Shown piece by piece: positions 53,714 to 62,868 of a stretch of DNA of 64,000 nucleotides. The position numbers and the translations under genes are program-made. This stretch comes from Candidatus Formimonas warabiya (GTDB lineage: Bacteria > Bacillota > Dehalobacteriia > Dehalobacteriales > Dehalobacteriaceae), in the NCBI RefSeq assembly GCF_002777255.1, contig NZ_CP017634.1, positions 4,042,903 through 4,106,902 of the forward strand, written 5' to 3'. Below the pieces are notes generated by a model, which did not search any database, was not told where the DNA came from, and saw only the letters and a program-made list of their open reading frames with translations. The first letter of the stretch is position 1. Each line of letters opens with the position of its first letter.

Positions 53714-55897
53714 ATGGAGTCAGATGCACAAGAGATGTTAGATTTGTCACCTTTGCCTCTTTGTGTCATACAAAATGGTTTGTTCCGGTACGCGAACAGA
53801 AGCATGGTGCAATTGAGCGGATATTTATGGGAAGAAATGAGCCATTTGACTTTAGAGAAACTTATTTTTCCCGGGGACCTTTTTTCCGTGCACAGATGGA
53901 TTGCTGAGCCTGGAAATCAAGAACAAATTGAGGGGGAGCAGATCCGGTTTCGCTTATTAAATAGCAGGGGACAAGTTATTCAAGTGGTAGGTTTTTTTCG
54001 ACGGATTGCTTTTCAGGGAGCCCCTGGTGTTCTTTGCCAAATTATGGAGGAGACGGAATTTGCCCATGGGGAAAATAATGGTGTTCATCCTCTTGAAGCC
54101 ATACGCTTGCGGGAGGTTTTTGACTATTTAAGCTGTGCGGTTGCGGTCTATGAAGCAGTGGCAGACGGGGATGACTTTGTTATAAAGGACTTTAATCTGT
54201 CGGCAGAAAGAATTGATAAAATAGAGAAGAAAGTTGTGATGGGAAAACCCCTTTCCTATGTTTTCCCGGAAATTAAAAAGTGGGGGCTCTTTGAAGTTTT
54301 TCAAAGAGTGTGGCGCACAGGAAAAGCGGAGCATATTCCCAGGTATATTTATCAGGATGCCCGGACGGTAGGCTGGAGAAATACGTACGTATTCAAACTG
54401 GGCACAGGAGAACTCGTCTCTGTTTATGATGATATTACCCAATGTAAACAAGCGGAAGAAGTATTGAAAGACAGTGAAAAGAGGTTTCGGGAGATTTTTT
54501 CCCAATCTCCGATCGGCATTGCCATCTATAATGGAGACGGCCAGTTAATGGATGCCAATAAAGCCTGCCTGGATTATTTTGGCTTGCCCGGTGTGGATGC
54601 GGTAAAGGGAAAGGAATTACTCAATAATTTCCATATTCCTAAGCAGCTCAGAAGCCAGTTGCTGGATGGGGAAACGATTAAATTTGTCACAGATATTAGC
54701 TTTGACAGACTAAGAAAAAAGTACACTTTTCCCACAACGAAATTGGGGCGATGCTATTTTGACTTTCTGATCACTCCTTTGAAAACGGAACGGAATACCT
54801 GTTATGGATTCTTAATGCAGGTGCAGGATATTACGGCCCAAAAGCTGGCAGAGGAACAACTGAAATATTTAAGCCTCCATGATTCTCTCACCGGCAGTTT
54901 TAACCGGGCCTACTTTGACCAGGAGATGAAAAGAATCGAAGAAAGCAGGCTGGACTCCGTGGGTATCATTATGTTTGATATCGACGGGCTGAAGCTGGTT
55001 AACGATACCTTGGGACATAACGCCGGGGATGCTCTTCTGGTGGCAGGAGCCAATGTGATCAAGAGATGTTTTCGGGCCGGAGATATTATTGCCCGGATCG
55101 GGGGAGATGAATTTGGGGTCATTCTTCCCAACAGTGACCAGGCAGCTGCCGAAACCGGCTGCCAGCGCGTGCAGGATGCTGTTTCCTGTCACAATGCCAA
55201 CAATCCGGAGCTTCCTTTAAGCATTTCCATGGGATATGCCGTAAGCTCCGATGTGAAGAACACGGCCAATTTGCTGAAACAAGCGGATGATAATCTTTAC
55301 CGGGAAAAATTGTACCGCCGGCAAAATGCCCATAATGCCGTGATCCAGACCCTCATGGAAGCGCTGAAAACGAAGGATTTCTTTACCCAAGGGCATGCGG
55401 AACGTTTAGCCCTGCTTGCCGAGAAGTTTGCCCAGTTTTTGGATCTGGGTCAAACCACCCGGAATCATCTGCATCTTTTGGCTCAGTTTCATGACATTGG
55501 AAAAGTGGGGATTTGCGATTCCCTGCTGTTTAAAACGGAGGCTTTAACTCCGGAAGAAGAAACGGAAATCCAACGGCATTGTGAAATCGGCCACCGGATT
55601 GCTCTTTCCGCACCCGGACTGGCTTCTGTGGCCGATCTGATTCTGAAGCATCATGAGTGGTGGAACGGAGAAGGCTATCCTTTAGGATTAAAAGGGGTGG
55701 CCATACCTTTTGAATGCCGTGTCTTCAGCATTCTTGATGCCTTTGATTGCATGATCAGCGACCGGTCGTACCGGAAGGCCATGCCTGTTCAGGACGCCAT
55801 CAAAGCGTTGATTTTAGGATCAGGTACTCAGTTTGATCCTTTTCTGGCCAACTCCTTTGTAGAATTTGTGGAGCGGGAGTTGAAGACTACCTCCTAA
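53714..55897 (+). CDS. PAS-GGDEF-HD-GYP cyclic-di-GMP signalling protein
   Basis: A 727-residue protein with no membrane helix. Three PAS-like domains occupy about residues 10-390. A GGDEF domain follows with an intact active site RIGGDEFGVI (about residue 462) and an RxxD inhibitory site exactly five residues before it (RAGD). The C-terminus is an HD-GYP phosphodiesterase with HDIGKVG (about 593), HHEWWNGEGYP and LDAFDCMISDR. The protein therefore has both synthesis and hydrolysis modules for c-di-GMP, gated by PAS input. ATG 53714 follows AAAGGGGGG; the GTG just before it is possible. Confidence 0.93.
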   Translation: MESDAQEMLDLSPLPLCVIQNGLFRYANRSMVQLSGYLWEEMSHLTLEKLIFPGDLFSVHRWIAEPGNQEQIEGEQIRFRLLNSRGQVIQVVGFFRRIAFQGAPGVLCQIMEETEFAHGENNGVHPLEAIRLREVFDYLSCAVAVYEAVADGDDFVIKDFNLSAERIDKIEKKVVMGKPLSYVFPEIKKWGLFEVFQRVWRTGKAEHIPRYIYQDARTVGWRNTYVFKLGTGELVSVYDDITQCKQAEEVLKDSEKRFREIFSQSPIGIAIYNGDGQLMDANKACLDYFGLPGVDAVKGKELLNNFHIPKQLRSQLLDGETIKFVTDISFDRLRKKYTFPTTKLGRCYFDFLITPLKTERNTCYGFLMQVQDITAQKLAEEQLKYLSLHDSLTGSFNRAYFDQEMKRIEESRLDSVGIIMFDIDGLKLVNDTLGHNAGDALLVAGANVIKRCFRAGDIIARIGGDEFGVILPNSDQAAAETGCQRVQDAVSCHNANNPELPLSISMGYAVSSDVKNTANLLKQADDNLYREKLYRRQNAHNAVIQTLMEALKTKDFFTQGHAERLALLAEKFAQFLDLGQTTRNHLHLLAQFHDIGKVGICDSLLFKTEALTPEEETEIQRHCEIGHRIALSAPGLASVADLILKHHEWWNGEGYPLGLKGVAIPFECRVFSILDAFDCMISDRSYRKAMPVQDAIKALILGSGTQFDPFLANSFVEFVERELKTTS

Positions 55898-56009
55898 AGG
55901 AAAACGAAACCGGGCAGGAGTCGCCATGAGAGAACCGGCGCAGGCAACCTGAGTGAAGGACCGGCAGGGAAAGAACCCTTATGACCGGGAAGCATTCTCA
56001 ATAATAAGC
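55898..56009 (+). other. Leader region with four ACCGG units
   Basis: ACCGG occurs at 55909, 55934, 55960 and 55984, spaced 25, 26 and 24 bases apart. Between them are small hairpins (CAGG/CCTG, AGGG/CCCT). It is upstream of the ECF sigma operon and directly before a terminator, so it could be a structured RNA or a set of protein sites. I cannot match it to a known RNA family. Confidence 0.4.
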
Positions 56010-56060
56010 TGTCCCCTATTGATGGCTTTGAACCACGATAGGGGCATTTATTTTTTATTT
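56010..56060 (+). terminator. Terminator upstream of the sigma operon
   Basis: TGTCCCCTATTG pairs with CGATAGGGGCA around a 14-base loop, followed by a T-rich tail. It ends the c-di-GMP gene transcript or works as an attenuator. Confidence 0.8.
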
Positions 56061-56131
56061 AGGATGATTTTATTGCAGTGTTTTCTCCTGTTTCAACGTC
56101 TTTTAATATGAGAGAGGAAAGGAGGGGGGCC

Positions 56132-56683
56132 ATGGATTTTGAAGAACAGCTGATCCGGCAAATATTGACCGGAGAAGAAGAGGCCTTTCGGCTGTTGGTA
56201 GAAAAATACAAGGCATACGTTTTTGCCGTCATCTTTAGCTTTGTTCAGGAGAAAGATCAAGCGGAAAACGTAGCCCAGGAAGTGTTCCTCCAGGTATTCC
56301 GCTCCCTTCCCCAGTATCGGTTTCATAGTTTTAAGTCTTGGATTGGAAAAATTGCCGTCAGGAAGGCGATTGACTGGCGGAGAGCCAGGGTGCGTTTATC
56401 CCGGGAAGAATTTAGCGGGGATCCCGGAACTGCGGGGGAAAGGGTTTGGGCCTTGACGCCGTCTCCGGAAGATATTTTTTTCCAAAAAGAGCAAGAAGCC
56501 AGGGTCCGAAAGGTTTGTGGCAGGTTACCGGAGATCTACGGCAATGTATTAATTAAATTTTATTTTCAGGAAAAAAGCTATCAGGAAATTGCCAAAGAAG
56601 AGGGGACAACGGTGAAAACGGTGGAATCCCGGTTGTACCGGGCCCGGATTTTATTTCGCAAGAAATGGGAGGAAGGGGCATGA
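56132..56683 (+). CDS. ECF-family RNA polymerase sigma factor
   Basis: A 183-residue sigma-70-family protein with region 2 (FRLLVEKYKAYVFAVIF, DQAENVAQEVFLQVF) and region 4 (YQEIAKEEGTTVKTVESRLYRARI) and no region 3, the ECF layout. It would direct RNA polymerase to envelope- or stress-related promoters. The following gene is its likely anti-sigma factor and overlaps it by 4 bases. The ATG at 56132 has AAAGGAGGGGGGCC before it; an upstream extension to 56078 has no ribosome binding site. Confidence 0.93.
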   Translation: MDFEEQLIRQILTGEEEAFRLLVEKYKAYVFAVIFSFVQEKDQAENVAQEVFLQVFRSLPQYRFHSFKSWIGKIAVRKAIDWRRARVRLSREEFSGDPGTAGERVWALTPSPEDIFFQKEQEARVRKVCGRLPEIYGNVLIKFYFQEKSYQEIAKEEGTTVKTVESRLYRARILFRKKWEEGA

Positions 56684-57174
56684 TGAGGCATTTTAGTGAT
56701 GAGGAATGGCTCGTTTTTAAAGAGGGGATGGTTCCCCCGGATCTGGGACAGAAGATGGAAAATCATCTGGTAGAATGTGACCGGTGCCGGGAAAGATTTC
56801 TGATGTTATTTGGGGACAAGGAAATCGGTGCCGCAGAAACCCTGTTGTCAGAGGATTTCACAGACCGGGTTCTGGATGCCCTGGGGCAAGAAAAAGGACT
56901 TTTCCCCAAGGAAAAAAAGAGGGTCTCCCGGCCCAATAAAGACAGTGCCGTTTATTTCGCTGTCGCCGCGGCCATTACCATTCTTCTGATGGGAAGCGGG
57001 ATCTTCCAATCTCTGGTTGATATAGTCCCTCAGTTTGCTTCTCGGGCCAATGTTCAGGAGCAATGGGCCGGGGAAAAAACCGGAATTGGCTGGTCGGAAA
57101 AGCTGGTCGATCAGACGGCAGACTGGATGCAAAATTTTGAAATGCAAGGAAGAGGAGGGTCTTCATTTGACTAA
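56680..57174 (+). CDS. Zinc-finger anti-sigma factor
   Basis: A 164-residue membrane protein. The N-terminal HLVECDRCRERF (HxxxCxxC) is the zinc-binding anti-sigma domain that clamps ECF sigma factors. A single membrane helix lies at about residues 93-115 (VYFAVAAAITILLMGSG), leaving a short extracytoplasmic tail. It would hold the cognate sigma factor until an envelope signal releases it. It starts inside the sigma gene stop (ATGA overlap). Confidence 0.88.
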   Translation: MMRHFSDEEWLVFKEGMVPPDLGQKMENHLVECDRCRERFLMLFGDKEIGAAETLLSEDFTDRVLDALGQEKGLFPKEKKRVSRPNKDSAVYFAVAAAITILLMGSGIFQSLVDIVPQFASRANVQEQWAGEKTGIGWSEKLVDQTADWMQNFEMQGRGGSSFD

Positions 57175-57937
57175 AAAAAGCAAATTTGTGGTGTTTATCC
57201 TTTCTTTTATTCCGGGATTGAGCCATCTCTATGTAGAACGCAAAGAACGGGCCGTTATTTTCTTTGGCTTGTTCTTCGGGGTTATTTTTGGGGTGGTGGG
57301 GATGTCGGCCATTACCGGCACGGACGACCTTTTAGCAATTCTGGCCCTGGGGTTGCCGGTGATCTGGTTTGCCGCTTTGGTGGATGCCTTTTCCTGGACA
57401 AACCGGTCAGGAGAAGAAAAAGATACCTGGGCGGGAGAGGGGCGAAACTTCTCTAACCGGAAATTGATCACCGTGGCCTTGTCCGTAGTGCCCGGAGCAG
57501 GACATATGTATTTGGGGCGCCAAAAACAAGGGGTGCAATTGATGAGTGCCTTTTTCTTTACCGCTTTTTTAATGGGCTGGCTGCACATGAGCTTACTTTT
57601 ATTTGTCTTGCCTGTGCTTTGGTTTTATGCCATCTTTGATGCTTTTCACCAGGTAGAAAAAGAGCAGGGACAGGAGCGGGAGAGTTCCGCTGCCGAGATG
57701 GGCATTTTTGATTGGTTGGGGAATTACCCCAAATGGGTAGGCTGGGGACTGATTCTTTTAGGCAGCTTTGTCGTCTTCGACAGAATTGTCTCGCCCTTTC
57801 TGTCCTGGGAAATTAAGAATTATATCCAGACCGGGCTGGTTTCTTTGGTTCTGATTTTCAGCGGCATTAAGCTGCTCACCGGAAGTAAGGTCCCGGTAGA
57901 AGAGGAGGATGGGGACAAATGCGAAGATGGAGAGTAG
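57167..57937 (+). CDS. Multi-pass membrane protein with two TM2-like repeats
   Basis: A 256-residue membrane protein. It holds two related units, SFIPGLSHLYVERKERAV and SVVPGAGHMYLGRQKQGV, each preceding paired hydrophobic helices, so it arose by duplication of a TM2-type module. Further helices are near the C-terminus. Function is unknown; its place in the sigma/anti-sigma operon suggests envelope sensing or protection. The TTG start at 57167 follows GGAGGG and overlaps the anti-sigma gene end. Confidence 0.78.
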   Translation: MTKKSKFVVFILSFIPGLSHLYVERKERAVIFFGLFFGVIFGVVGMSAITGTDDLLAILALGLPVIWFAALVDAFSWTNRSGEEKDTWAGEGRNFSNRKLITVALSVVPGAGHMYLGRQKQGVQLMSAFFFTAFLMGWLHMSLLLFVLPVLWFYAIFDAFHQVEKEQGQERESSAAEMGIFDWLGNYPKWVGWGLILLGSFVVFDRIVSPFLSWEIKNYIQTGLVSLVLIFSGIKLLTGSKVPVEEEDGDKCEDGE

Positions 57938-58830
57938 GCACCTTATCCATGGGGATGGTGTTAATTGCTGCGGGGGCCTTGCTGTTATTTGCCCAAATCA
58001 ATCAGGTAAAAGTCTTAAATCAGATCATGAAATGGTGGCCGGCGGTTCTTCTCTTGCTGGGCGGGGAAGTTCTCTGGTATGCCTACCGGGGAAAAGAGGA
58101 AAGTCCCAAAGTCAAATATGATGTTTTTAGTATTTTTATCATCTTTATCATTGTCAGTATCAGCATGGTCATTTATGGATTATCGGAAATCGGACTGGTT
58201 TCTCAATTTCAGAAAATGGTTTCCGCCCAGAATTTTACCCAGGTTTCCGATCAAACCATTTCCCTGGATAACAGCATCAAAAAAATTGTCGTGGAGTCGG
58301 TCCAAGATTCCATGGACGTGCGCTTTACGAAGGAAAAGATGATCAGAGTCCGGAGTACGGCTGATGTGACCGCAGACAACCGGGGCACCGCAGCAGAAAT
58401 CTTAGGGGATAGTCAGGTCAAGGCGCTAAAGTCCGGGGACACCCTGTATCTTTCTTTTAATAGTGTATCCGCAGGAAGCGATCTGGGCTATCATGCCAGG
58501 ATCATCCAGCATACTTTGCTGATTCCGGAAGACAGGGCATGGGAGATTCACAATCAAAGCTCTCTAAAACTCTATGCGGATTATTTATCCTCTGACTGTG
58601 TGATTGACGGCTCCGGCGATACGGAAATCCGGTTGGGAAAAGAGGCCGACGTCAAGGTTGAAGTATCCTCAGAAGAGCCTCTCCGGTTAGGGGGCAATGT
58701 GAAATGGACTGTCTCGGGTGAAGAGAATGGGGAGCAAGGACCCTTTCGGGGGACTTATGTGTGGGGAGCAGGGATGCGGCACCTGAATGTAATTGGCGCA
58801 GGACCGGTGGATATTTATCAAATGAATTAA
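57919..58830 (+). CDS. LiaF-like membrane protein
   Basis: A 303-residue protein with three hydrophobic helices at the N-terminus (about residues 10-28, 35-52, 70-92), then a predicted beta-rich soluble domain of about 200 residues. The N-terminal part resembles the LiaI-LiaF-like transmembrane region (a widespread four-helix/DUF5668 type), and the C-terminal part a DUF2154/adhesin-like beta domain. LiaF represses the LiaRS cell-envelope stress system in Bacillus. It overlaps the preceding gene by 19 bases and is the last gene of the sigma operon. Confidence 0.72.
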   Translation: MRRWRVGTLSMGMVLIAAGALLLFAQINQVKVLNQIMKWWPAVLLLLGGEVLWYAYRGKEESPKVKYDVFSIFIIFIIVSISMVIYGLSEIGLVSQFQKMVSAQNFTQVSDQTISLDNSIKKIVVESVQDSMDVRFTKEKMIRVRSTADVTADNRGTAAEILGDSQVKALKSGDTLYLSFNSVSAGSDLGYHARIIQHTLLIPEDRAWEIHNQSSLKLYADYLSSDCVIDGSGDTEIRLGKEADVKVEVSSEEPLRLGGNVKWTVSGEENGEQGPFRGTYVWGAGMRHLNVIGAGPVDIYQMN

Positions 58831-58847
58831 GGAAATCAGACGATCAG

Positions 58848-58880
58848 AATACCTTGAGGATACTCCTCAGGGTATTTTTT
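58848..58880 (+). terminator. Terminator after the sigma operon
   Basis: AATACCTTGAGGA pairs with TCCTCAGGGTATT around a TAC loop and is followed by T residues. Confidence 0.9.
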
Positions 58881-58979
58881 CTTGCCAAGAAAGTACTTGA
58901 AAACCAAAGAATTTACCAAGGAGTATTCGAACCGGATCACAAATTTTATTGTTCAGATAATAAAAACGGGGGTGAATAT

Positions 58980-60395
58980 ATGTTGCTGACAACCATTGAT
59001 ACAGTGACCATTATTCTTTATGCCGCTCTAGTTGTGGGAATCGGTTTTTTCTTTTTTAGCAAGATTTCCAGTATGGAGGATTTTTACTTGGCTGGGCGCA
59101 AACTTCCCTTATCTTTAACTGTGGGAACTTTAATGGCTACTTGGTATGGGGCAAGCGGCACCATTGCGACTGCTGAATATGCCTTTGCCTATGGTTTATC
59201 CTGTTGGGTAGTGTGGTGTATCCCCGCCCATTTGTCCCGTATTCCGCTGGCTCTATGGATTGCGCCTAAAGTACGGATGTCAGATGGGGTGACCATGCCT
59301 GATTTGATTGAAAAGCTTTATGACAAAAGGACCGCAATTGTTTCTACGATTATGCTGTTGTTTTATTGTACCGTAGTTTATGAAGTGACTGCATTGCAGG
59401 TATTGGGTAACAGCGTCTGGCAGATCAACGGTTTTTGGTTTGCAGCGGCTTGTGTAGGCATTGTCGTCATTTATACCATGCTGGGCGGCCTATTATCGGT
59501 GGCTGTGACCGATATGGTACAAATGGTATTCATGGTAGTAGGACTCTGTATCGCTTTGCCTTTCGCCTGGGCGGACACCGGGGGATGGGCCAATATTCTC
59601 AACGGGCTATCTCAGCAGGGAGCCTCGGATATTTTAGCCCCTCTGGGGGGCATGTCTCCTTTTAAAATGATTACCTTGGTGATTTTAGGGCTATGCGCTT
59701 ACTCGGATCCGACTTATTATCAACGGTTTTCTGCCGCCGATTCCCAGCGTACGGCACGGCGAGGGTTTTTAATCTGTCTCTCTTTATGGATTTCTTTTGA
59801 TATTTGTTTAACCATGATGGGGATTATTGCCCGGGTGCAGTATCCTAATCTGGTGCCTGGCACGGCTTACTTAACCTTAAGCTTGACTTACCTGCCCCCC
59901 ATATTAAAAGGTTTATTTATTGCCGGAATTCTCGGTGCGATCATGTCCACCCTTGATTCATATTATTTGATTGGCGGTACCACCATGGCCCGGGATATAT
60001 ACACGAAAATATTTAATCCAAAGGCGTCGGATAAACAAATTGTCAACTGGACCAGAGTAGGCGTTCTGCTCATGGGCATTATCGGCGTTTTGCTGGCGGG
60101 ACAATTCACGATGGTGGCGGATGCCTGGGTGTTCATCGGTGGTCTTTGGATTGCCGCTTCCGTGGTACCGGTTGTGGGCGGACTCTTTTGGCCCTATAGA
60201 AGAACGGCTATGGGCGGATTGCTGTCCATGCTGATTGGGGGCGGCACCGTAGCTCTTTGGAAGATATTAGGCAACCCCTATGGGATTGACGGTTTGCTAA
60301 TCGCCTTCCCCTTGTCCTTTGCCTGCTTTCTAATCGGAAACCAGTTCGGACAGAACCTGACGATAAAAAAAGAAGGTGGTGTTACTCATGTCTAA
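58980..60395 (+). CDS. Sodium:solute symporter family (SSS) transporter
   Basis: A 471-residue transporter with about 13 hydrophobic helices. It begins in the typical SSS manner (DFYLAGRKLPL; GTLMATWYGASGTIATAEYA). SSS members use Na+ to import proline, pantothenate, choline, betaines and other small molecules. It heads an operon with an MttB-family methyltransferase, so a methylated amine or betaine substrate is likely (inference). The ATG at 58980 follows GGGGGTG; the upstream open frame back to 58761 overlaps the LiaF-like gene and terminator and is not used. Confidence 0.9.
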   Translation: MLLTTIDTVTIILYAALVVGIGFFFFSKISSMEDFYLAGRKLPLSLTVGTLMATWYGASGTIATAEYAFAYGLSCWVVWCIPAHLSRIPLALWIAPKVRMSDGVTMPDLIEKLYDKRTAIVSTIMLLFYCTVVYEVTALQVLGNSVWQINGFWFAAACVGIVVIYTMLGGLLSVAVTDMVQMVFMVVGLCIALPFAWADTGGWANILNGLSQQGASDILAPLGGMSPFKMITLVILGLCAYSDPTYYQRFSAADSQRTARRGFLICLSLWISFDICLTMMGIIARVQYPNLVPGTAYLTLSLTYLPPILKGLFIAGILGAIMSTLDSYYLIGGTTMARDIYTKIFNPKASDKQIVNWTRVGVLLMGIIGVLLAGQFTMVADAWVFIGGLWIAASVVPVVGGLFWPYRRTAMGGLLSMLIGGGTVALWKILGNPYGIDGLLIAFPLSFACFLIGNQFGQNLTIKKEGGVTHV

Positions 60396-60630
60396 TAAGG
60401 AAAACCCCCAATCCATTGGCGCTGTGGAATGGACTTTAGTGATACTGTTTTTTGTAATTGTCGTGGCGGTATACTGGGGTTTAAAGGCGAGAAACGATCT
60501 TCTCATCGGATATGTGATGCCGATTGGACTGATTGTGGTTATTTGCTACTTGGGGATTCGATATTTATTTGAGCAAAGAGCGATGCTGAAGGCCATAAAG
60601 GAGTTTCAAAAACATGACGATCTCAGTTAG
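60388..60630 (+). CDS. Small two-helix membrane protein, possible SSS partner
   Basis: An 80-residue protein with two hydrophobic segments (about residues 12-28 and 36-56) and a charged C-terminal tail. It overlaps the symporter stop codon by 8 bases and is overlapped by the next gene. Some SSS transporters are encoded with a small membrane protein of this kind. I do not recognise a specific family. The start follows GAAGGTGG. Confidence 0.7.
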   Translation: MSNKENPQSIGAVEWTLVILFFVIVVAVYWGLKARNDLLIGYVMPIGLIVVICYLGIRYLFEQRAMLKAIKEFQKHDDLS

Positions 60631-61141
60631 CCCATTGACCATGCCTGAGGAGGCTGCCTGGTTGGTGGCGCAAAAGAAAGGCGGGTGGATCGGCAGGCTC
60701 ATCGTCCGCAAGGCCTTTAGCGAGATGGAGTTGACCTACTTTCCTTTTTATAAAGTGACCTTGGAAATCGGCTTGGAGGCAAGGAAATTTCCTTTTGCGC
60801 CCAAAACTAAGTTTAATTCGCAAATCAATGTCTTGGTGAGCGGTACCACCGGGCAGGCCTCCATCATCGATAAATTTCCCCGGCTGGAAAAGATCAATGA
60901 GGAGAATTCTCCTACCGTGGATCCATCCATACCAGAAGAAAAAATCGTGGAGTCGGCAACAAAGTGTGCCAATAAATTCGTGGTCAGAAGGGCTCGGGCA
61001 GTGCCGGCAATTAGGGGCGTACAAAGTGAACTGGTTTTCCGGCCTTATTGGGTAGCCTTCTACGGAGAAAGAGTAGAAGGAAGCAAAATACATTACCTGC
61101 CCATTCAGGCGGATGGCTTTAATGTGGCCACGGCAACATAA
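60614..61141 (+). CDS. Conserved-looking protein of unknown function in the MttB operon
   Basis: A 175-residue soluble protein with no signal peptide or membrane helix. I do not recognise it. It is encoded between the transporter pair and the methyltransferase, overlapping the former by 17 bases, so it is translated with them. Notable features are an N-terminal amphipathic stretch, a single Cys (about 117), and a C-terminal LVFRPYWVAFYGE region. It may help in substrate capture or in methyl transfer, but this rests on position alone. Confidence 0.75.
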   Translation: MTISVSPLTMPEEAAWLVAQKKGGWIGRLIVRKAFSEMELTYFPFYKVTLEIGLEARKFPFAPKTKFNSQINVLVSGTTGQASIIDKFPRLEKINEENSPTVDPSIPEEKIVESATKCANKFVVRRARAVPAIRGVQSELVFRPYWVAFYGERVEGSKIHYLPIQADGFNVATAT

Positions 61142-61189
61142 GTTAGTCTATTAAACAGAGCAGAAGAATAACATAATAGGAGGCAATTT

Positions 61190-62659
61190 ATGATCAACCA
61201 ATATTTTAACCATGCACCCAAATATTTCACCTGGACCGATGACCAGCTAAAAGTTTTGCACCTGGCTTCATTGGAAATTCTGGAACGGACGGGGGTACGG
61301 GTCTACGATGAAGAGGCGTTGAAGTTATTAAAAGAGGCAGGAGCTTATGTATCAGGCGACTTGGTAAGAATTCCCGCCTGGCTGGTGGAAGCGGCTATTG
61401 CCAGCGCTCCGGAAAGAATTGTGTTGAGAAACCGGTGTGGGGAAAGGAAGGTACGCCTTGAGGAAGGAGTATGCAATTTTGGCTTAGGGACAGATTTACC
61501 TTATTTTGTAGATCCCTATTCCAACCAGATCCGGGAAACCACCATTGAAGATGTAGAAAACGTGGCAAAGTTTGCGGAAGATGCACCTAACTTGGATTTT
61601 GTAGCTTGCCTTGGGGTAGCCCATAATGTGACAACTCAACTGGCGGACCTTTACCACTTAAAAGCGACCGTTTCTTATTGTTCCAAACCGGTGTTAACGA
61701 CAGCAACGGATTATGATAATTTGAAGGCCTTAATCGATATGTCGGCTGTTTTAGTCGGAGGATACGAGGAGTTAAAAAGAACACCTACTTTTGTTTTATA
61801 CGCCGAGCCCATTTCTCCCTTGATCAATAGTAAGGAAGCTGTTCAAAAATTGTTGCTTTGTGCAGAATATGGCATTCCTGTTACCTATGCTTCCGGAGTG
61901 ATTGCCGGGGCCACAGGCCCGGCAACTGTGGCCGGCTCATTGGCCTTAGGCAATGCGGAAGGGTTGGCCGGCTTGGTGATGCACCAATTAAAATGTAAGG
62001 GAGCCCCCTTTATCTATGGCCTGGTCTTCTCGGTGATGGATATGCATTCGGCGGTAAGCTGTTATGGGGGCCCGGAACTGCCTTTGGGCCATACCATCGT
62101 AGGCCAATTGGGCAAGTTTTACAAGCTGCCTACCTATGGCACTTCCGGATGCAGCGATGCTTGCGAGATTGATGCCCAGGCCGGCATGGAGTCGGTTTAT
62201 TCCACGATGATGGCCGCCCTGAGCGGGACAAACCTGGTCCATGACAACGGGTACTTAGGCTCCGGGCTGGTAGGAAGCCTGGAAAAAATATTATTGGATG
62301 ATGAAAGTGTGGCTTTTGTGAAAAGGTTTATGGAGGGCATTGAGCTGTCGGAGGATACCCTGGCTTTGGATCTGATTCATCAGGTGGGTCCGGGAGGTCA
62401 TTATTTAAAAGAAGAACATACCTTTACCCACTATAAAAAGGAAACCTGGTATCCCAGATTTTTAAACAGAAAACACTTTGAAAACTGGCTGTTGGAGGGT
62501 AGGAAAACTACGAAAGACTTAATTCATGACAAGGTTCTAAAATTGTTGGCGGCGAAACGGCCCCGGATGATTACGGAAAAGCATATTGACGCCTTGGATG
62601 AAATCATCAAGGAAAATGAAGAAAGGGTAAAAAAATTAGGACCAGTCTCTGGTTTTTGA
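61190..62659 (+). CDS. MttB-superfamily corrinoid methyltransferase (non-pyrrolysine)
   Basis: A 489-residue TIM-barrel methyltransferase of the trimethylamine methyltransferase superfamily. There is no in-frame amber codon, so it belongs to the non-pyrrolysine group, whose characterised members demethylate glycine betaine (MtgB), proline betaine (MtpB), carnitine (MtcB) or gamma-butyrobetaine (MtyB). The motif GTSGCSDACEIDAQAG, near the position of pyrrolysine in MttB, is readable. It needs a corrinoid protein as methyl acceptor; none is adjacent. The start follows AGGAGGC. Upstream transporter and downstream regulator suit a quaternary amine catabolic operon. Confidence 0.92.
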   Translation: MINQYFNHAPKYFTWTDDQLKVLHLASLEILERTGVRVYDEEALKLLKEAGAYVSGDLVRIPAWLVEAAIASAPERIVLRNRCGERKVRLEEGVCNFGLGTDLPYFVDPYSNQIRETTIEDVENVAKFAEDAPNLDFVACLGVAHNVTTQLADLYHLKATVSYCSKPVLTTATDYDNLKALIDMSAVLVGGYEELKRTPTFVLYAEPISPLINSKEAVQKLLLCAEYGIPVTYASGVIAGATGPATVAGSLALGNAEGLAGLVMHQLKCKGAPFIYGLVFSVMDMHSAVSCYGGPELPLGHTIVGQLGKFYKLPTYGTSGCSDACEIDAQAGMESVYSTMMAALSGTNLVHDNGYLGSGLVGSLEKILLDDESVAFVKRFMEGIELSEDTLALDLIHQVGPGGHYLKEEHTFTHYKKETWYPRFLNRKHFENWLLEGRKTTKDLIHDKVLKLLAAKRPRMITEKHIDALDEIIKENEERVKKLGPVSGF

Positions 62660-62666
62660 TAGGCAT

Positions 62667-62688
62667 GGCGTCAACAAAAGTTGACGCC
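62667..62688. terminator. Hairpin after mttB-like gene
   Basis: GGCGTCAAC and GTTGACGCC form a perfect 9-bp stem with an AAAA loop. No strong T-run follows, so it is a weak or bidirectional terminator. Confidence 0.55.
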
Positions 62689-62868
62689 TGTTCTATCACC
62701 AGGAAGGAAAGAAAGTCCATATATTCGTCTATTTTGGTAAATTTTATAAAGGAATTTCCAGTAACCTTGTTGAAGAATACCCTAGGGGTAATTATCGGAC
62801 GAATACTTGATATTTTGGGCAGGCCTGAAAAAGTAAACTGTAAAGGCTTATGAAAAGGAGTGCCTGCT

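Noticed and set aside
61190..62659. Pyrrolysine-containing MttB
   Set aside because: The reading frame is complete without an internal TAG codon, and no pyl genes are in the window.
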